This document shows, piece after piece, positions 51,087 to 60,118 of a DNA stretch of 64,000 nucleotides. The stretch comes from Streptomyces sp. LBL (GTDB lineage Bacteria > Actinomycetota > Actinomycetes > Streptomycetales > Streptomycetaceae). The translations under genes were made by a program, and so were the position numbers. The notes under the pieces were generated by a model. It was not told the DNA's origin, made no database searches, and saw nothing but the letters and a program-made list of their open reading frames with translations. The stretch is from contig NZ_JARXYX010000028.1 in NCBI RefSeq assembly GCF_029893585.1, positions 62,001 to 126,000 on the forward strand, written 5' to 3'. Within the stretch, counting starts at the first letter, position 1. Each line of letters opens with the position of its first letter.

Positions 51087-52466
51087 TCACGCCTCTGCCG
51101 CCGACTCCTCCTCGTCCACGCTCTCCACGGTCTTCTCCGGGACGAACCCCGGCAACCACTCCTCCAGTTCCTCCCGCAGCCGCACGGTCGCCCCCAGCTG
51201 GCACAGCACGCCGATGGTGCTCAAGGTCACCCGGTGGATCAGAAGGTAGGCCGGGGGCAGGTTGAGCTGCTTGCCCAGTTGGTGGGCGGGGGAGCGGGGG
51301 TCGGCGATGCGGGCCGCCTGGCTGCGCATCCAGCCGCGGGTGAAGGTGAACTCGTCGGCCTCGGCCGGTTCGATGATCGGCAGGAGGTAGTCGAGGACGG
51401 CGTCGGGGTCGAGCTCTATGGATTCCTTGACGAAGCCCTCGGAGCACAGAAGTTCGTAGACGGCCTCCGCCTCACCGTCGATCGTCATGCGCAGGGACCT
51501 GCCGATCGGGGTCGGCAGGCCGCCCGGAAGGCGGTCGACCGTGCCGAAGTCCAGGACGCCCAGGCGCCAGTCCTCCTCGCTGCCCGGGCCGCCGGGCAGC
51601 AGACGGAAGTTGCCCGGGTGCGGATCGGCGTGCAGCAGACCCGTGCGGGCGGGACCCGAGAAGAGGAAGCGGGCCAACAGCTGACCGGCGCGGTCGCGCT
51701 GCTCCTGCGTTCCGTCGGCGATCACCTCCGACAGCGGGACGCCGGCCATCCACTCGGTGACCAGGATCTGCTCGCACTGGTGGACCACACCGGGCACCGC
51801 CACATCCGGATCGTCCGCGAACTCCTCGGCGTGGACGCGCTGGGCCTGCGCCTCCAGGCCGTAGTCCAGCTCTTCCGAGACCCGGTCCCTGAGCTCCGTG
51901 ATCAGGGGCTTGATGTCCACACCGGGGATGAGGGGACCCAACAGGCGGGCGAACCGGCTCAACTGGTTCAGGTCGGACAGCAGGGCCTCACCGGCGCCCG
52001 GGTACTGCACCTTGACCGCCACCTCGCGGCCATCGTGCCACACCCCATGGTGCACCTGGCCGATCGAGGCGGCCGCCGACGGCTTGTCCTCGAACTCGAG
52101 GAACAGCTCCTTCCAGTTCTCGCCGAGGCGCTCCGTCAGCACCGTGTGCACGGTGCGGGTCGGCATCGGGGGCGCCGCCTCCTGGAGCTTCGTCAGCGCC
52201 GCCCGGTAGGGGCCGGCGACCTCTTCGGGGAGCGCCGACTCGAACACCGAGAGGGCCTGGCCGAACTTCATCGCGCCGCCCTTGAGCTCGCCGAGCACCT
52301 TGAACAACTGCTCCGCCGTGCGCTGTTGCAGCTCGCGGCCGACCAGCTCCGCGGACTCGCCGACGATCCGCTTGCCGAGTCCCCAGGTCGCCCGTCCGGC
52401 GAAGCCGAGCGGGAGTGCGGCGAGCTTGGCGGTACGGGTGACCGCCTTGCGGGGAAGATCAGACAT
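51087..52466 (-). CDS. ABC1/COQ8 (UbiB) atypical kinase
   Basis: Atypical kinase of 459 residues. The diagnostic KxGQ motif is K67FGQ, the Ala-rich nucleotide loop is AAAS (131-134), the conserved lysine is K152 (VAVKVQYPG), and the catalytic loop and metal motifs LLHADPHPGNF and VLDFGTVD are intact. Family members support quinone biosynthesis or act on small-molecule substrates, not as ordinary protein kinases. The start has GGAGGG and overlaps the upstream ThiF-like gene by 8 bases. Orthologue of Rv3197 by position, next to whiB7. Confidence 0.94.
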   Translation of the reverse strand: MSDLPRKAVTRTAKLAALPLGFAGRATWGLGKRIVGESAELVGRELQQRTAEQLFKVLGELKGGAMKFGQALSVFESALPEEVAGPYRAALTKLQEAAPPMPTRTVHTVLTERLGENWKELFLEFEDKPSAAASIGQVHHGVWHDGREVAVKVQYPGAGEALLSDLNQLSRFARLLGPLIPGVDIKPLITELRDRVSEELDYGLEAQAQRVHAEEFADDPDVAVPGVVHQCEQILVTEWMAGVPLSEVIADGTQEQRDRAGQLLARFLFSGPARTGLLHADPHPGNFRLLPGGPGSEEDWRLGVLDFGTVDRLPGGLPTPIGRSLRMTIDGEAEAVYELLCSEGFVKESIELDPDAVLDYLLPIIEPAEADEFTFTRGWMRSQAARIADPRSPAHQLGKQLNLPPAYLLIHRVTLSTIGVLCQLGATVRLREELEEWLPGFVPEKTVESVDEEESAAEA

Positions 52467-53727
52467 GCGCCCTCCAGGTGCCAGCCAGCCGCGCCGCGTC
52501 AGCCCTACGGCGTAACTCCATCGACGGTTGTTGCTCAGCCATTCTCTCGTGCCACTCCTCGCCCTCGGAGGGGTGTTCCCCCTTACTTTTCTCCGCTGCC
52601 CCACACGGGCATGCGGAATGTGCCCATACCGGGCGCGCATGCCAGGTGAGGGCAGGCAGCGAGACCTCCCAGCGCGCACCCGCGCTCGACGGAACCCGGC
52701 CGTCCAGGAAGGCGAGCGCGTGCGTGGCCGCCAGACCCGCGACTGTAGTGGCCAGCGCCAGGTCGCAGGGGCGGGGCCGGTGTGGCCCGCCGGAGCGCCA
52801 CTGGGCGACCAGGCGGGGCCAGGTCTGGTCCCGGTCGACGCGTGCCTGGTGCAGACAGCCGGCGCACCCCGTCTCGCCGGGCAGCACGAGCGGACCCACC
52901 ACTCCGGTTCCCTCCACGACCCCGGCGTACAGATGAGCTGTCCCGGAAGCGATCAGGGGCTCGGCGGCGGACGGCAGGGGCGCGTGCACGTCCACGTCGT
53001 CCCGTGGGGCGAGGATCACCAGGGACAGGCCGGTGTCGTGGCCGTCGGAGGCGGTGCGGGGGCCGCGGCGCGGCGGGCTGTCCGGGGCCGCCCGGCGCGC
53101 GGCCCGGCGCGCGGCCTCGTCTCTGCGGTCGCCGACGGACTCGGCGGGCAGTCCGCCCGGCGCGACATCCCCTGGCTCGACGCGGCCGACGTCACGCACC
53201 TCGACCTCGCCGACCCCGGCCCCCGACAGCAGCGAGGCCAGGACGGCACCCACCCGGCCCGCGCCTCTGACCTGGACCCGCAGCGAGCGGCGGGCGGCGA
53301 GCAGCCCGAGCGCCTCACCCGGCTCGGACGCGGTCAGCGACAGCGAGGCCAGATCGGGGCGCAACCGGTCAAGGACCTCCTTCTTCGTGCGCAGGGCCTC
53401 AGCGGCCGGTCCGCCTCCTCTCACGTCGTCGACGAGCCCGGCCTGCGCCAGCCGCTCCACCAGGGCGTCGACATGACCGTCGGGGAGGTTTATGCGGCGC
53501 CCCTCCTCCCGCAGAAGCGGCAACCCACGGGTGCCGTTGAGCAGGTCGAGGAAACTGCCCGTCGCCGTGTCCATCGGTCCGAGCGTCATCGCGTGCGCCG
53601 GAGTCATCCCGAACTGCACGGTGTTGAGGTCGCGCCAGCCGCGCCGGAGCGCCGGCTTCACGATCGGCACCATCGACTGCGCACTCGTCGACCGTGTACT
53701 CGTCTTCTGCGTCACCGTCCGCTGCAT
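52459..53727 (-). CDS. ThiF-like protein (TOMM/E1-like)
   Basis: Protein of 422 residues. An N-terminal winged-helix-like part (SFLDLLNGTRGLPLLREEG, ALVERLAQAGLVDD) resembles the peptide-recognition element of Ocin_ThiF/TOMM partner proteins. A Rossmann segment follows (VQVRGAGRVGAVLASLLSGA, VEVRDVGRVEPGD). Cysteines CAGC near 300 and CPCG near 390 form a probable zinc site. It has no complete cyclodehydratase domain. The gene overlaps the ABC1 kinase gene by 8 bases. Whether it modifies or senses a peptide is unknown; no precursor peptide gene was recognised nearby. Confidence 0.8.
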   Translation of the reverse strand: MQRTVTQKTSTRSTSAQSMVPIVKPALRRGWRDLNTVQFGMTPAHAMTLGPMDTATGSFLDLLNGTRGLPLLREEGRRINLPDGHVDALVERLAQAGLVDDVRGGGPAAEALRTKKEVLDRLRPDLASLSLTASEPGEALGLLAARRSLRVQVRGAGRVGAVLASLLSGAGVGEVEVRDVGRVEPGDVAPGGLPAESVGDRRDEAARRAARRAAPDSPPRRGPRTASDGHDTGLSLVILAPRDDVDVHAPLPSAAEPLIASGTAHLYAGVVEGTGVVGPLVLPGETGCAGCLHQARVDRDQTWPRLVAQWRSGGPHRPRPCDLALATTVAGLAATHALAFLDGRVPSSAGARWEVSLPALTWHARPVWAHSACPCGAAEKSKGEHPSEGEEWHERMAEQQPSMELRRRADAARLAGTWRAHV

Positions 53728-53904
53728 CACAGGCCCCCGTAGCCCTCGTGGAACGTCCCCGTTCGCCGGTCGTGGCCGGTCGGACGTCCGGTCGGACCTC
53801 CGTCGCGGCGTTGCCGACGAGTGCCGACGTGCTTCGCCGACGACTGCCAGCATGCCCCGGCGCGGCGCAGGGCGCCGAAAGTTGTCCACAGGCGGCGGGT
53901 ATTC

Positions 53905-53969
53905 GTCATACAAGCCAGTCGTACGAATCGGTCGTACGAATCGGTCGTGCGAATCGGTCGTGTGAATCA
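53905..53969. repeat. 13-bp tandem repeat in a divergent promoter region
   Basis: Two identical GTCGTACGAATCG units (53918-53930, 53931-53943) are followed by GTCGTGCGAATCG and GTCGTGTGAATCA, with one weaker unit before them at 53905. Each unit contains the near-palindrome TCGTACGA. The array lies between the ThiF-like gene and the YgjP-like gene and may be a regulator-binding array. Confidence 0.75.
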
Positions 53970-54044
53970 AACGCATGTGGGGGATCGGAACCCAACCGTC
54001 CCGGAGTCGGGACTTCCCGTGTGCGCAGCGGGTAACGTCGGGGC

Positions 54045-54641
54045 GTGCCCGCCGACCCACTGCACCGCGCCGGAACGCCACAGCGCAGCACGACGAGCCA
54101 GCCGCCGAGCGGCTCGGGGGCGAGCGCGATCGAGGTCCGCAGGAGCGCCCGGCGACGCCGGACGGTCTCCGCGTACCGCGAGGGCGATCGCACCGTCGTA
54201 CTCATCCCTGCTCGGATGTCGGAGGCCGAGGAGCAGCGCTGGGTGGGCGTCATGCTCGACAAGCTGGCCGCCCAGGAGAGCAAACGGGTCCTCGGGGACG
54301 CGGAGCTGGCCGAGCGTGCCGAGCGGCTCTCGGCCCAGTACTTCGACGGCCGGGCCCGACCCAATTCGGTGCGCTGGGTCACCAATCAGAACACGCGCTG
54401 GGGCTCGTGCACCCCTGCCGAGGGCAGCATCCGCCTTTCGCACCGCCTTCAGGGCATGCCCGAGTACGTCGTGGACTACGTCCTCCTGCACGAGCTCGCC
54501 CATCTGCTCGTGCCCGGACACGGGCCGCGCTTCTGGCGGCTGCTGGAGGCGTACCCGCGCACCGAGCGGGCCAGGGGCTACCTCGAGGGCGTGGTCGCCG
54601 CCGAGCGGCTTCCCCATGTGCCGGGGGCCCACGAAGAGTGA
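54045..54641 (+). CDS. YgjP-like M48-type metallopeptidase
   Basis: Predicted zinc peptidase of 198 residues. The metal motif is HELAHLLVPGHGPRFW with His149, Glu150, His153 and His159. The preceding TRWGSCTPAEG and the sheet VRRSARRRRTVSAYREGD are typical of the YgjP/DUF45 family. It starts at a GTG at 54045. It faces the ThiF-like gene across the 13-bp repeat. Substrate unknown. Confidence 0.9.
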   Translation: MPADPLHRAGTPQRSTTSQPPSGSGASAIEVRRSARRRRTVSAYREGDRTVVLIPARMSEAEEQRWVGVMLDKLAAQESKRVLGDAELAERAERLSAQYFDGRARPNSVRWVTNQNTRWGSCTPAEGSIRLSHRLQGMPEYVVDYVLLHELAHLLVPGHGPRFWRLLEAYPRTERARGYLEGVVAAERLPHVPGAHEE

Positions 54642-54819
54642 CGCCCGCCCCGCGCGGTGCCCCACTCCGCGGCGTGGCCCGGGCGACACGGTCGAGATCG
54701 CGCCAGGCGGTCGGGACCGGGATTTTGTACCGGATCTGTACCGAGCTCCGTCGGTGTCCGAGTTTGCCGTTAGCCTGTCGCGACGCAGTCACTTTCGGGA
54801 TGGGGGACGGTCGTTACGC

Positions 54820-56397
54820 ATGGCCAGGGAATTCCAACGGGGCCACAAGGCCAAGATCAGCGACCTGACCGCGGGTACGGACCTGTACGTGGGTGTACAG
54901 ATCTCCGGCCCCGGACTGACCTTCGACATCAGCTGCTTCGGTCTGGACGCCGACGAACGGCTTTCGGACGACCGGTACTTCGTCTTCTTCAACCAGCCGA
55001 AGTCACCCGAGGACTCCCTCCAGCTCCTGGGCTCACAGGCGGGTGACACCGAGTCCTTCCGGGTCACGCTCGATCAGATTCCGCCACAGATCCAGAAACT
55101 GTCATTCACGGCGACGATCGACGGTGCCGGCCAGATGTCACAGATCGCCCCCGGACACCTCCGGATCGTCGCCGGCGGCGAGGAGGTTGCCCGGTACTCC
55201 TTCGACGGCAGCGAGTTCTCCACCGAACGCGCCGTGATGCTGGGCGACTTCTACCTGAAGGACGTGTGGCGCTTCGCCGCGGTCGGCCAGGGCTTCGACG
55301 GCGGCCTGGAGGCCCTGCTGAGGAACTTCGGCGGCGAGGCCGCCGAGGAGGAGCCGGCGTCCGCGCCGGTCGCCCCTGAGCAGTCCCAGGCGCCGACGTT
55401 CGCACCGCCGCAGCCGGCCGCCCCGCCGCCGGTGCCGCCCGCGTTCGGCCCGCCCCCCGTACCCCCAGCCCCAGCCCCAGCCCCCGCGGCACCGGCCCCG
55501 CCGGCGCCCGCCCCGTCGGTCCACACGGCCCCGACGATCGTGGGAACCACCCCGCCGGGCGGAGTCGGCGCTCCTCCCGGCGTGCCGCCGCAGGCGCCCG
55601 GCGCGCCTCCGAGCCCGCAGATGTTCACGCCCCCCGGCGCGGGTCCGCAGATGTTCACGCCCCCCGGCGCCCCCGGAACCTTCCCCGGGCAGCAGCAGCC
55701 CTTCGGCGGCGCTACGCAGCTCGCGCCCGTGCCGCCCGAGGCGAACGTACGCGTCGTCCTGACGAAGTACGCGGAAGCGCCCGTGGGCGACCGCTGGACG
55801 GAGCAGAACCCGCAGCTCGTGCGGGCCACGCTCACCAAGGGCGCCGCCATCCTCGCAAAGCAGGGCAGCATGGTCGCCTACCAGGGCGACATCGACTTCG
55901 CCCACAAGGGCTCGGGTCTGCTCGGCAAGCTCACCGGAGCACTCACCGGCCAGGGCATGTCCCTGATGCGCTGCTCCGGCGATGGGGAGGTCTTCCTCGC
56001 CGACGAGGCCAGCCGTGTCTTCGTGATCCGGCTCCAGGGGGAGCAGCTCTACACCAGCGCGCAGGGTGTGCTCGCCTTCGACGAGGCCCTGGAGACCGAG
56101 GTTCGCCGGATCGAGGGCGCGGGGCTGCCGGGCGGCGGCCTGTTCAGCATGCTCTTCTCCGGCACCGGCGCGGTCGCCGTGAAGACCCGCGGCGTGCCGG
56201 TCGTCATCCCGGTCGGCCCGGCCACCTATGTCGACGGCAACGCCGTCATCGCCTGGTCCGCCGGTGCGCAGGCCGTCACCACGACCGCGCTCAGGCTGCG
56301 CCGCTCCGGATACTCCCGGCAGTCCACGGAGGCCGTGAACCTCCAGTTCCGCGGCGCCCCCGGCAACTTCGTCGTCGTACAGCCCTTCGAGGTGTGA
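54820..56397 (+). CDS. TerD-AIM24 fusion protein
   Basis: Protein of 525 residues. The first 170 form a TerD-type domain (DLTAGTDLYVGVQISGPGL, FDISCFGLDADERLSDDRYF, YFVFFNQPKSPE) of the tellurium-resistance/stress family, which bind calcium. A proline-rich linker of about 130 residues contains two copies of PQMFTPPGA. The C-terminal 220 residues are an AIM24/TIGR00266 beta domain (AKQGSMVAYQGDIDF, GTGAVAVKTRG, NFVVVQPFEV). It heads a run of three AIM24 genes. Envelope or stress-related function is inference. Confidence 0.88.
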   Translation: MAREFQRGHKAKISDLTAGTDLYVGVQISGPGLTFDISCFGLDADERLSDDRYFVFFNQPKSPEDSLQLLGSQAGDTESFRVTLDQIPPQIQKLSFTATIDGAGQMSQIAPGHLRIVAGGEEVARYSFDGSEFSTERAVMLGDFYLKDVWRFAAVGQGFDGGLEALLRNFGGEAAEEEPASAPVAPEQSQAPTFAPPQPAAPPPVPPAFGPPPVPPAPAPAPAAPAPPAPAPSVHTAPTIVGTTPPGGVGAPPGVPPQAPGAPPSPQMFTPPGAGPQMFTPPGAPGTFPGQQQPFGGATQLAPVPPEANVRVVLTKYAEAPVGDRWTEQNPQLVRATLTKGAAILAKQGSMVAYQGDIDFAHKGSGLLGKLTGALTGQGMSLMRCSGDGEVFLADEASRVFVIRLQGEQLYTSAQGVLAFDEALETEVRRIEGAGLPGGGLFSMLFSGTGAVAVKTRGVPVVIPVGPATYVDGNAVIAWSAGAQAVTTTALRLRRSGYSRQSTEAVNLQFRGAPGNFVVVQPFEV

Positions 56398-56402
56398 GGC
56401 CC

Positions 56403-57080
56403 ATGGACACCCAGACTCTCAGCGCGCACCGCGCCGCTTCGACCGGCGTCCGGATGAGTGTGCACAGCTCCAAGACGCTCAAGGTCACCATGGCCACCGG
56501 ACACGATCTGCTGGCCAAGGCCGGCTCGATGATCGCCTACGACGGCTATGTGCAGTTCGACGGGCCGCCGGCCACCCTCCGTCGTTCGGCGGAGGAGATG
56601 GTCACCGGTGAGGGCGGCAGGCTGATGCTCTGCCGCGGTGACGGCGACCTCTACCTCGCTGACTACGGCGGCGACATCGTCGTCCTCCACCTCAACGGCG
56701 AGGCCCTCTCGGTCAACGGCGCCACACTGCTGGCCTGCGACGCCTCGCTGGAACTGACCGTCGAACCGGTCAAGGGGCTCGCCAAGCTGTCCGGCTCCGG
56801 CCTGACCAACCTGGTCGTGCGGGGCACCGGCTGGGTCGCGCTGGTAAGCCGGGGCGTTCCGATGGCCCTGGACTGCGCCGAACGGGAGACGTACGTCGAC
56901 CCGGACGCGCTCATCGCCTGGACCACCGGCATGGACATGAAGGCCCGCCGCACGGTCAAGGCGAGCGCCCTGATCGGCAGGGGCAGCGGTGAGGCCTTCC
57001 AGGTCGGCTTCAAAGGGCAGGGCTTCGTGGTCGTCCAGCCGAGCGAGGACACCGGCGACCGATTCAAGATCCGGGGCTGA
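56403..57080 (+). CDS. AIM24 family protein
   Basis: Beta-rich protein of 225 residues, homologous to the C-terminal domain of the preceding gene. LLAKAGSMIAYDGYVQFD, LYLADYGGDIVVLHLNGE, VVRGTGWVALVSRG and FVVVQPSED mark the family. It begins 5 bases after the upstream stop codon. AIM24 was named for a mitochondrial protein needed for cristae organisation; the bacterial role is not known. Confidence 0.9.
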   Translation: MDTQTLSAHRAASTGVRMSVHSSKTLKVTMATGHDLLAKAGSMIAYDGYVQFDGPPATLRRSAEEMVTGEGGRLMLCRGDGDLYLADYGGDIVVLHLNGEALSVNGATLLACDASLELTVEPVKGLAKLSGSGLTNLVVRGTGWVALVSRGVPMALDCAERETYVDPDALIAWTTGMDMKARRTVKASALIGRGSGEAFQVGFKGQGFVVVQPSEDTGDRFKIRG

Positions 57081-57099
57081 AGGGAGCACCAGGCACATC

Positions 57100-57837
57100 A
57101 TGCACAGCACACTCTTCGCACACGTCCCGGTGGAGTCCACCGGCCGTTACACCCTGCAGAACCCGCAGCTCCTCAAGACCGACGTCACCCAGGGCAGCAG
57201 CGCCGTACTCGCGCGCCAAGGCGCCATGGTGGCCTTCGAGGGGCAGGTGGAGTTCGACAGCCAGTACCGCAACCGCAGCTGGCGCAACGTCGAGCGGATG
57301 ACCGGTGAGCGCCTGGAACTCATGCGCTGCAAGGGCAACGGCGTCGTCTACCTCGCCAACCTGGCCCAGCACCTGCACATCATGGAGGTCGGTCGCGGTC
57401 TGACCGTCGACAGCGCCTACGTCCTCGCCTTCGACGGCTCCCTGGGCGTCGGGATCGTCGCGGTCGACAGTGCCGTCGAGATCGCCTCGGCAGGCGCCTA
57501 CAACCTGGAGCTCTCCGGCTCCGGACAGGTCGTCCTCATGACCTCCGGGGAGCCGCTGGTGATGGAGGTGACCCCGGAGAAGAACATCTGCTGCGACGCG
57601 GACGCCGTGGTCGCCTGGTCCACGTCCCTGCGGACCCAGCTCCAGGCCCCCACCTCCACCTCCGCCGTGTGGCGTCGCCGAGGTTCCACCGGCGAGGGCT
57701 GGGAGATGCAGTTCTCCGGGACGGGACATGTCCTGGTGCAGCCCAGTGAGTTGCTTCCGCCGCAACATCTGCGCTCGTCGGGGATGCTCGGCCAGTTCGG
57801 GATGCGTGGGAACTCCCTCGGGGGCAGCAACAGCTGA
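57100..57837 (+). CDS. AIM24 family protein
   Basis: Third member of the cluster, 245 residues. VLARQGAMVAFEGQVEFD, VVYLANLAQHLHIMEV, LSGSGQVVLMTSGE and GTGHVLVQPSELLPP match its neighbours. The three AIM24 domains are well diverged, so the duplication is old. A 19-base gap separates it from the previous gene and a hairpin terminator follows. They may form a hetero-oligomer. Confidence 0.9.
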   Translation: MHSTLFAHVPVESTGRYTLQNPQLLKTDVTQGSSAVLARQGAMVAFEGQVEFDSQYRNRSWRNVERMTGERLELMRCKGNGVVYLANLAQHLHIMEVGRGLTVDSAYVLAFDGSLGVGIVAVDSAVEIASAGAYNLELSGSGQVVLMTSGEPLVMEVTPEKNICCDADAVVAWSTSLRTQLQAPTSTSAVWRRRGSTGEGWEMQFSGTGHVLVQPSELLPPQHLRSSGMLGQFGMRGNSLGGSNS

Positions 57838-57882
57838 CACCGCCCGGTGACACCGCCCGGTGACACCGTCCGGGAAACAGAC

Positions 57883-57917
57883 GTAAGGGGTGACCACCCA
57901 GGTCGGTCGCCCCTTAC
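57883..57917. terminator. Terminator between AIM24 and Nudix genes
   Basis: GTAAGGGG-TGACC pairs with GGTCG-CCCCTTAC, with one G-T pair, between two convergent operons. It is preceded by direct repeats of GGTGACACCGCCC. Confidence 0.7.
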
Positions 57918-57947
57918 GCACGTCCGGAACACTCTCGGAACACTTGT

Positions 57948-58463
57948 TCAGAGTCGTGCGCGGGCGGCCTTCATGAGTCGTACGACCGACTCGTCCGCCA
58001 CGGTCGCCACCTCGTCGTATCCGAACCAGCGCAGATCCAGGGACTCGTCGCTGATCACTTCGACGGCCTCCGACGGGGCGAGCGCGGCGTACTGGACGTC
58101 GAGGTGCCAGGCGCAGGGCGTGTGGTGGCGGTCCAGACGCACCGGGCCGCCGGGCAGCAGGCCCAGTCCGGCGATGCCCGACTCCTCGGTCCCCTCACGC
58201 AGGGCGGCGGCCGCCAGCGTGTCATCGGCTGGCTCGCAGTGGCCGCCCATCTGGAGCCACATGCGCAGCTTCCTGTGGAGCGTGAGCAGTACGCGGCCCT
58301 GCTCCGGGTCGATCACCAGGGCGCTTGCCGTGATGTGCCCGTCCTCGCAGGCCTTCCACATGCCGTCCGGGTGCTCTGCCAGGTGATCCAGATAGATCTG
58401 GCGCAGCTCTTTCTGGTCCTCGTAGTTCTTCAGCACGAGGACCGCGTCGTCGTACAGGCTCAC
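57948..58463 (-). CDS. Nudix hydrolase
   Basis: Nudix protein of 171 residues. The catalytic box runs GGHCEPADDTLAAAALREGT with the following EESGI, matching GX5EX7REUXEEXGU apart from a threonine in place of one conserved hydrophobic/acidic residue. It starts with the GTG at 58463, overlapping the upstream metalloprotease stop codon by GTGA, so the two are coupled. The substrate is probably a nucleoside diphosphate derivative, not further defined. Confidence 0.88.
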   Translation of the reverse strand: MSLYDDAVLVLKNYEDQKELRQIYLDHLAEHPDGMWKACEDGHITASALVIDPEQGRVLLTLHRKLRMWLQMGGHCEPADDTLAAAALREGTEESGIAGLGLLPGGPVRLDRHHTPCAWHLDVQYAALAPSEAVEVISDESLDLRWFGYDEVATVADESVVRLMKAARARL

Positions 58464-59926
58464 TCGGTGTCGTCGCTCCTGTCCTTCTCCGTCCCCTTGT
58501 CCGCGTCCGTGTCCCCGTCCTTGGAGTCCTTCTTCTTGAGGTCGGGCTTGTCCGCCGCCTCGCCGAGCATCTTGTCCAGCTCGGAGAAGTCCAGTTGCTC
58601 GCGATGCACGAAGCCGTCCGGGTCGTCGAGGTCGGAGGCGGTCGGCAGCATGTCGGGGTGGGCCCACAGGGCGTCACGGCCGTCGACACCGCGTGCGTCG
58701 GTGAGCGAGGCCCACAGACGGGAGGCGTCCCGCAGGCGGCGGGGGCGCAGTTCCAGGCCGATCAGCGTGGCGAACGTCTGCTCGGCCGGGCCGCCCGAGG
58801 CGCGACGGCGGCGCAGGGTCTCGCGCAGCGCGTCGGCGGAGGAAAGGCGCGGCTTCGCGGCCGCGTGGACCACCGCGTCGACCCAGCCCTCGACGAGCGC
58901 GAGAGCTGTTTCCAGACGGGCCAGGGCCGCCTTCTGCTCGGGCGTGTCCTCCGGCTGGAACATGCCCTGCTGAAGGGCGTCCTGCAGCTGCTCGGGGTTC
59001 TGCGGGTCGAACTGGCCGACCACGTCCTCCAGCTTGGCGGTGTCGACCTTGATCCCGCGCGCGTAGCCGTCGACCGCGCCGAACAGGTGCGAACGCAGCC
59101 ACGGCACATGAGCGAACAGGCGCTGGTGGGCTGCCTCACGCAGAGCGAGGTACAGGCGCACCTCCTCCTTCGACACGCCGAGGTCCTTGCCGAACGCGTC
59201 CATGTTCACCGGCAGCAGCGCGGCCTTGCCGGCCTGGCCGAGCGGCAGGCCGATGTCGGTGGAACCGACGACCTCGCCCGCGAGCACGCCGACCGCCTGC
59301 CCGATCTGCGTGCCGAACATGGCGCCGCCCATCGAGCGCATCATGCCGATCAGCGGGCCGGCCATGGCCTGCATCTCCTCCGGCAGGACGTCACCCATGG
59401 CGGCGCCGACGCGTTCGGCGACCGGGTCCACGAGCTCCTTCCACGCCGGCAGGGTCGCCTCGACCCACTCCGCGCGGCTCCACGCCACCGCGGAGGCCGC
59501 ACCGGACGGCAGGGAGGTCGCGTCGTCCAGCCACAGGTCGGCCAGGCGGACGGCCTCCTGGACCGCATTGCGCTCGGCGGGGCCGACGCTCGCGTCCTTG
59601 GTGCCGTCGGCGGTGCCCTGGGAGACCGTCTGGCGGGCGATCTGCTTGGCCATGTCCCAGTTCACCGGGCCGCCCTCGTACGAGAGCATCTGGCCCAGCT
59701 GCTGGAAGGCGGCGCCCAGGTCGGTGGGGTTCAGCGAACCGAACATGGCAGCGAGCGGATTGTCCGCACCGGGGCCGCCAAAGCCTCCGACACCGGGCAT
59801 CTCGCCGAAACCGAACGGGTTGGCCGGTCCCTGACCACCGCCGCTCTGCGGGTCCTTCTTCTTGCCCTCGTCGCCGTCGTCCGGCTCCTCCGGCGGAAGG
59901 CCGAATCCGAATGGGGTGTCACTCAC
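58460..59926 (-). CDS. DUF2342 zinc-dependent metalloprotease-like protein
   Basis: Protein of 488 residues of the actinobacterial DUF2342 family (Rv3195 by position). A disordered N-terminus with GFGEMPGVGGFGG repeats precedes a helical fold. The probable metal-binding stretch is E264-A-A-H267 to H273 in LREAAHQRLFAHVPWLRSH. The C-terminal tail is highly charged (KKKDSKDGDTDADKGTEKDR). The GTG at 59926 starts the conserved VSDTPFGFG. Protease activity is predicted from the fold only. Confidence 0.88.
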   Translation of the reverse strand: MSDTPFGFGLPPEEPDDGDEGKKKDPQSGGGQGPANPFGFGEMPGVGGFGGPGADNPLAAMFGSLNPTDLGAAFQQLGQMLSYEGGPVNWDMAKQIARQTVSQGTADGTKDASVGPAERNAVQEAVRLADLWLDDATSLPSGAASAVAWSRAEWVEATLPAWKELVDPVAERVGAAMGDVLPEEMQAMAGPLIGMMRSMGGAMFGTQIGQAVGVLAGEVVGSTDIGLPLGQAGKAALLPVNMDAFGKDLGVSKEEVRLYLALREAAHQRLFAHVPWLRSHLFGAVDGYARGIKVDTAKLEDVVGQFDPQNPEQLQDALQQGMFQPEDTPEQKAALARLETALALVEGWVDAVVHAAAKPRLSSADALRETLRRRRASGGPAEQTFATLIGLELRPRRLRDASRLWASLTDARGVDGRDALWAHPDMLPTASDLDDPDGFVHREQLDFSELDKMLGEAADKPDLKKKDSKDGDTDADKGTEKDRSDDTE

Positions 59927-60118
59927 GGAAATCCTCGGCTGGTAAGGCCACCGGTTCTCTCCGGCGGCGCGGCTTCCCGACAACACCACCCAGCGTAGAC
60001 ACCATGGGCGGTTCGGGCCTCGGTGCTTCGCCTACTGTCGGCCTGCGGCAGGATGGATGCCACCTGGTACGCACGCGTCACGCGCGTCCGTACTAAAGAC
60101 AACCGCTGGAGACGCCCG

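Noticed and set aside
53905..53969. CRISPR array
   Set aside because: The 13-base units are directly adjacent with no spacers and no cas genes are nearby.
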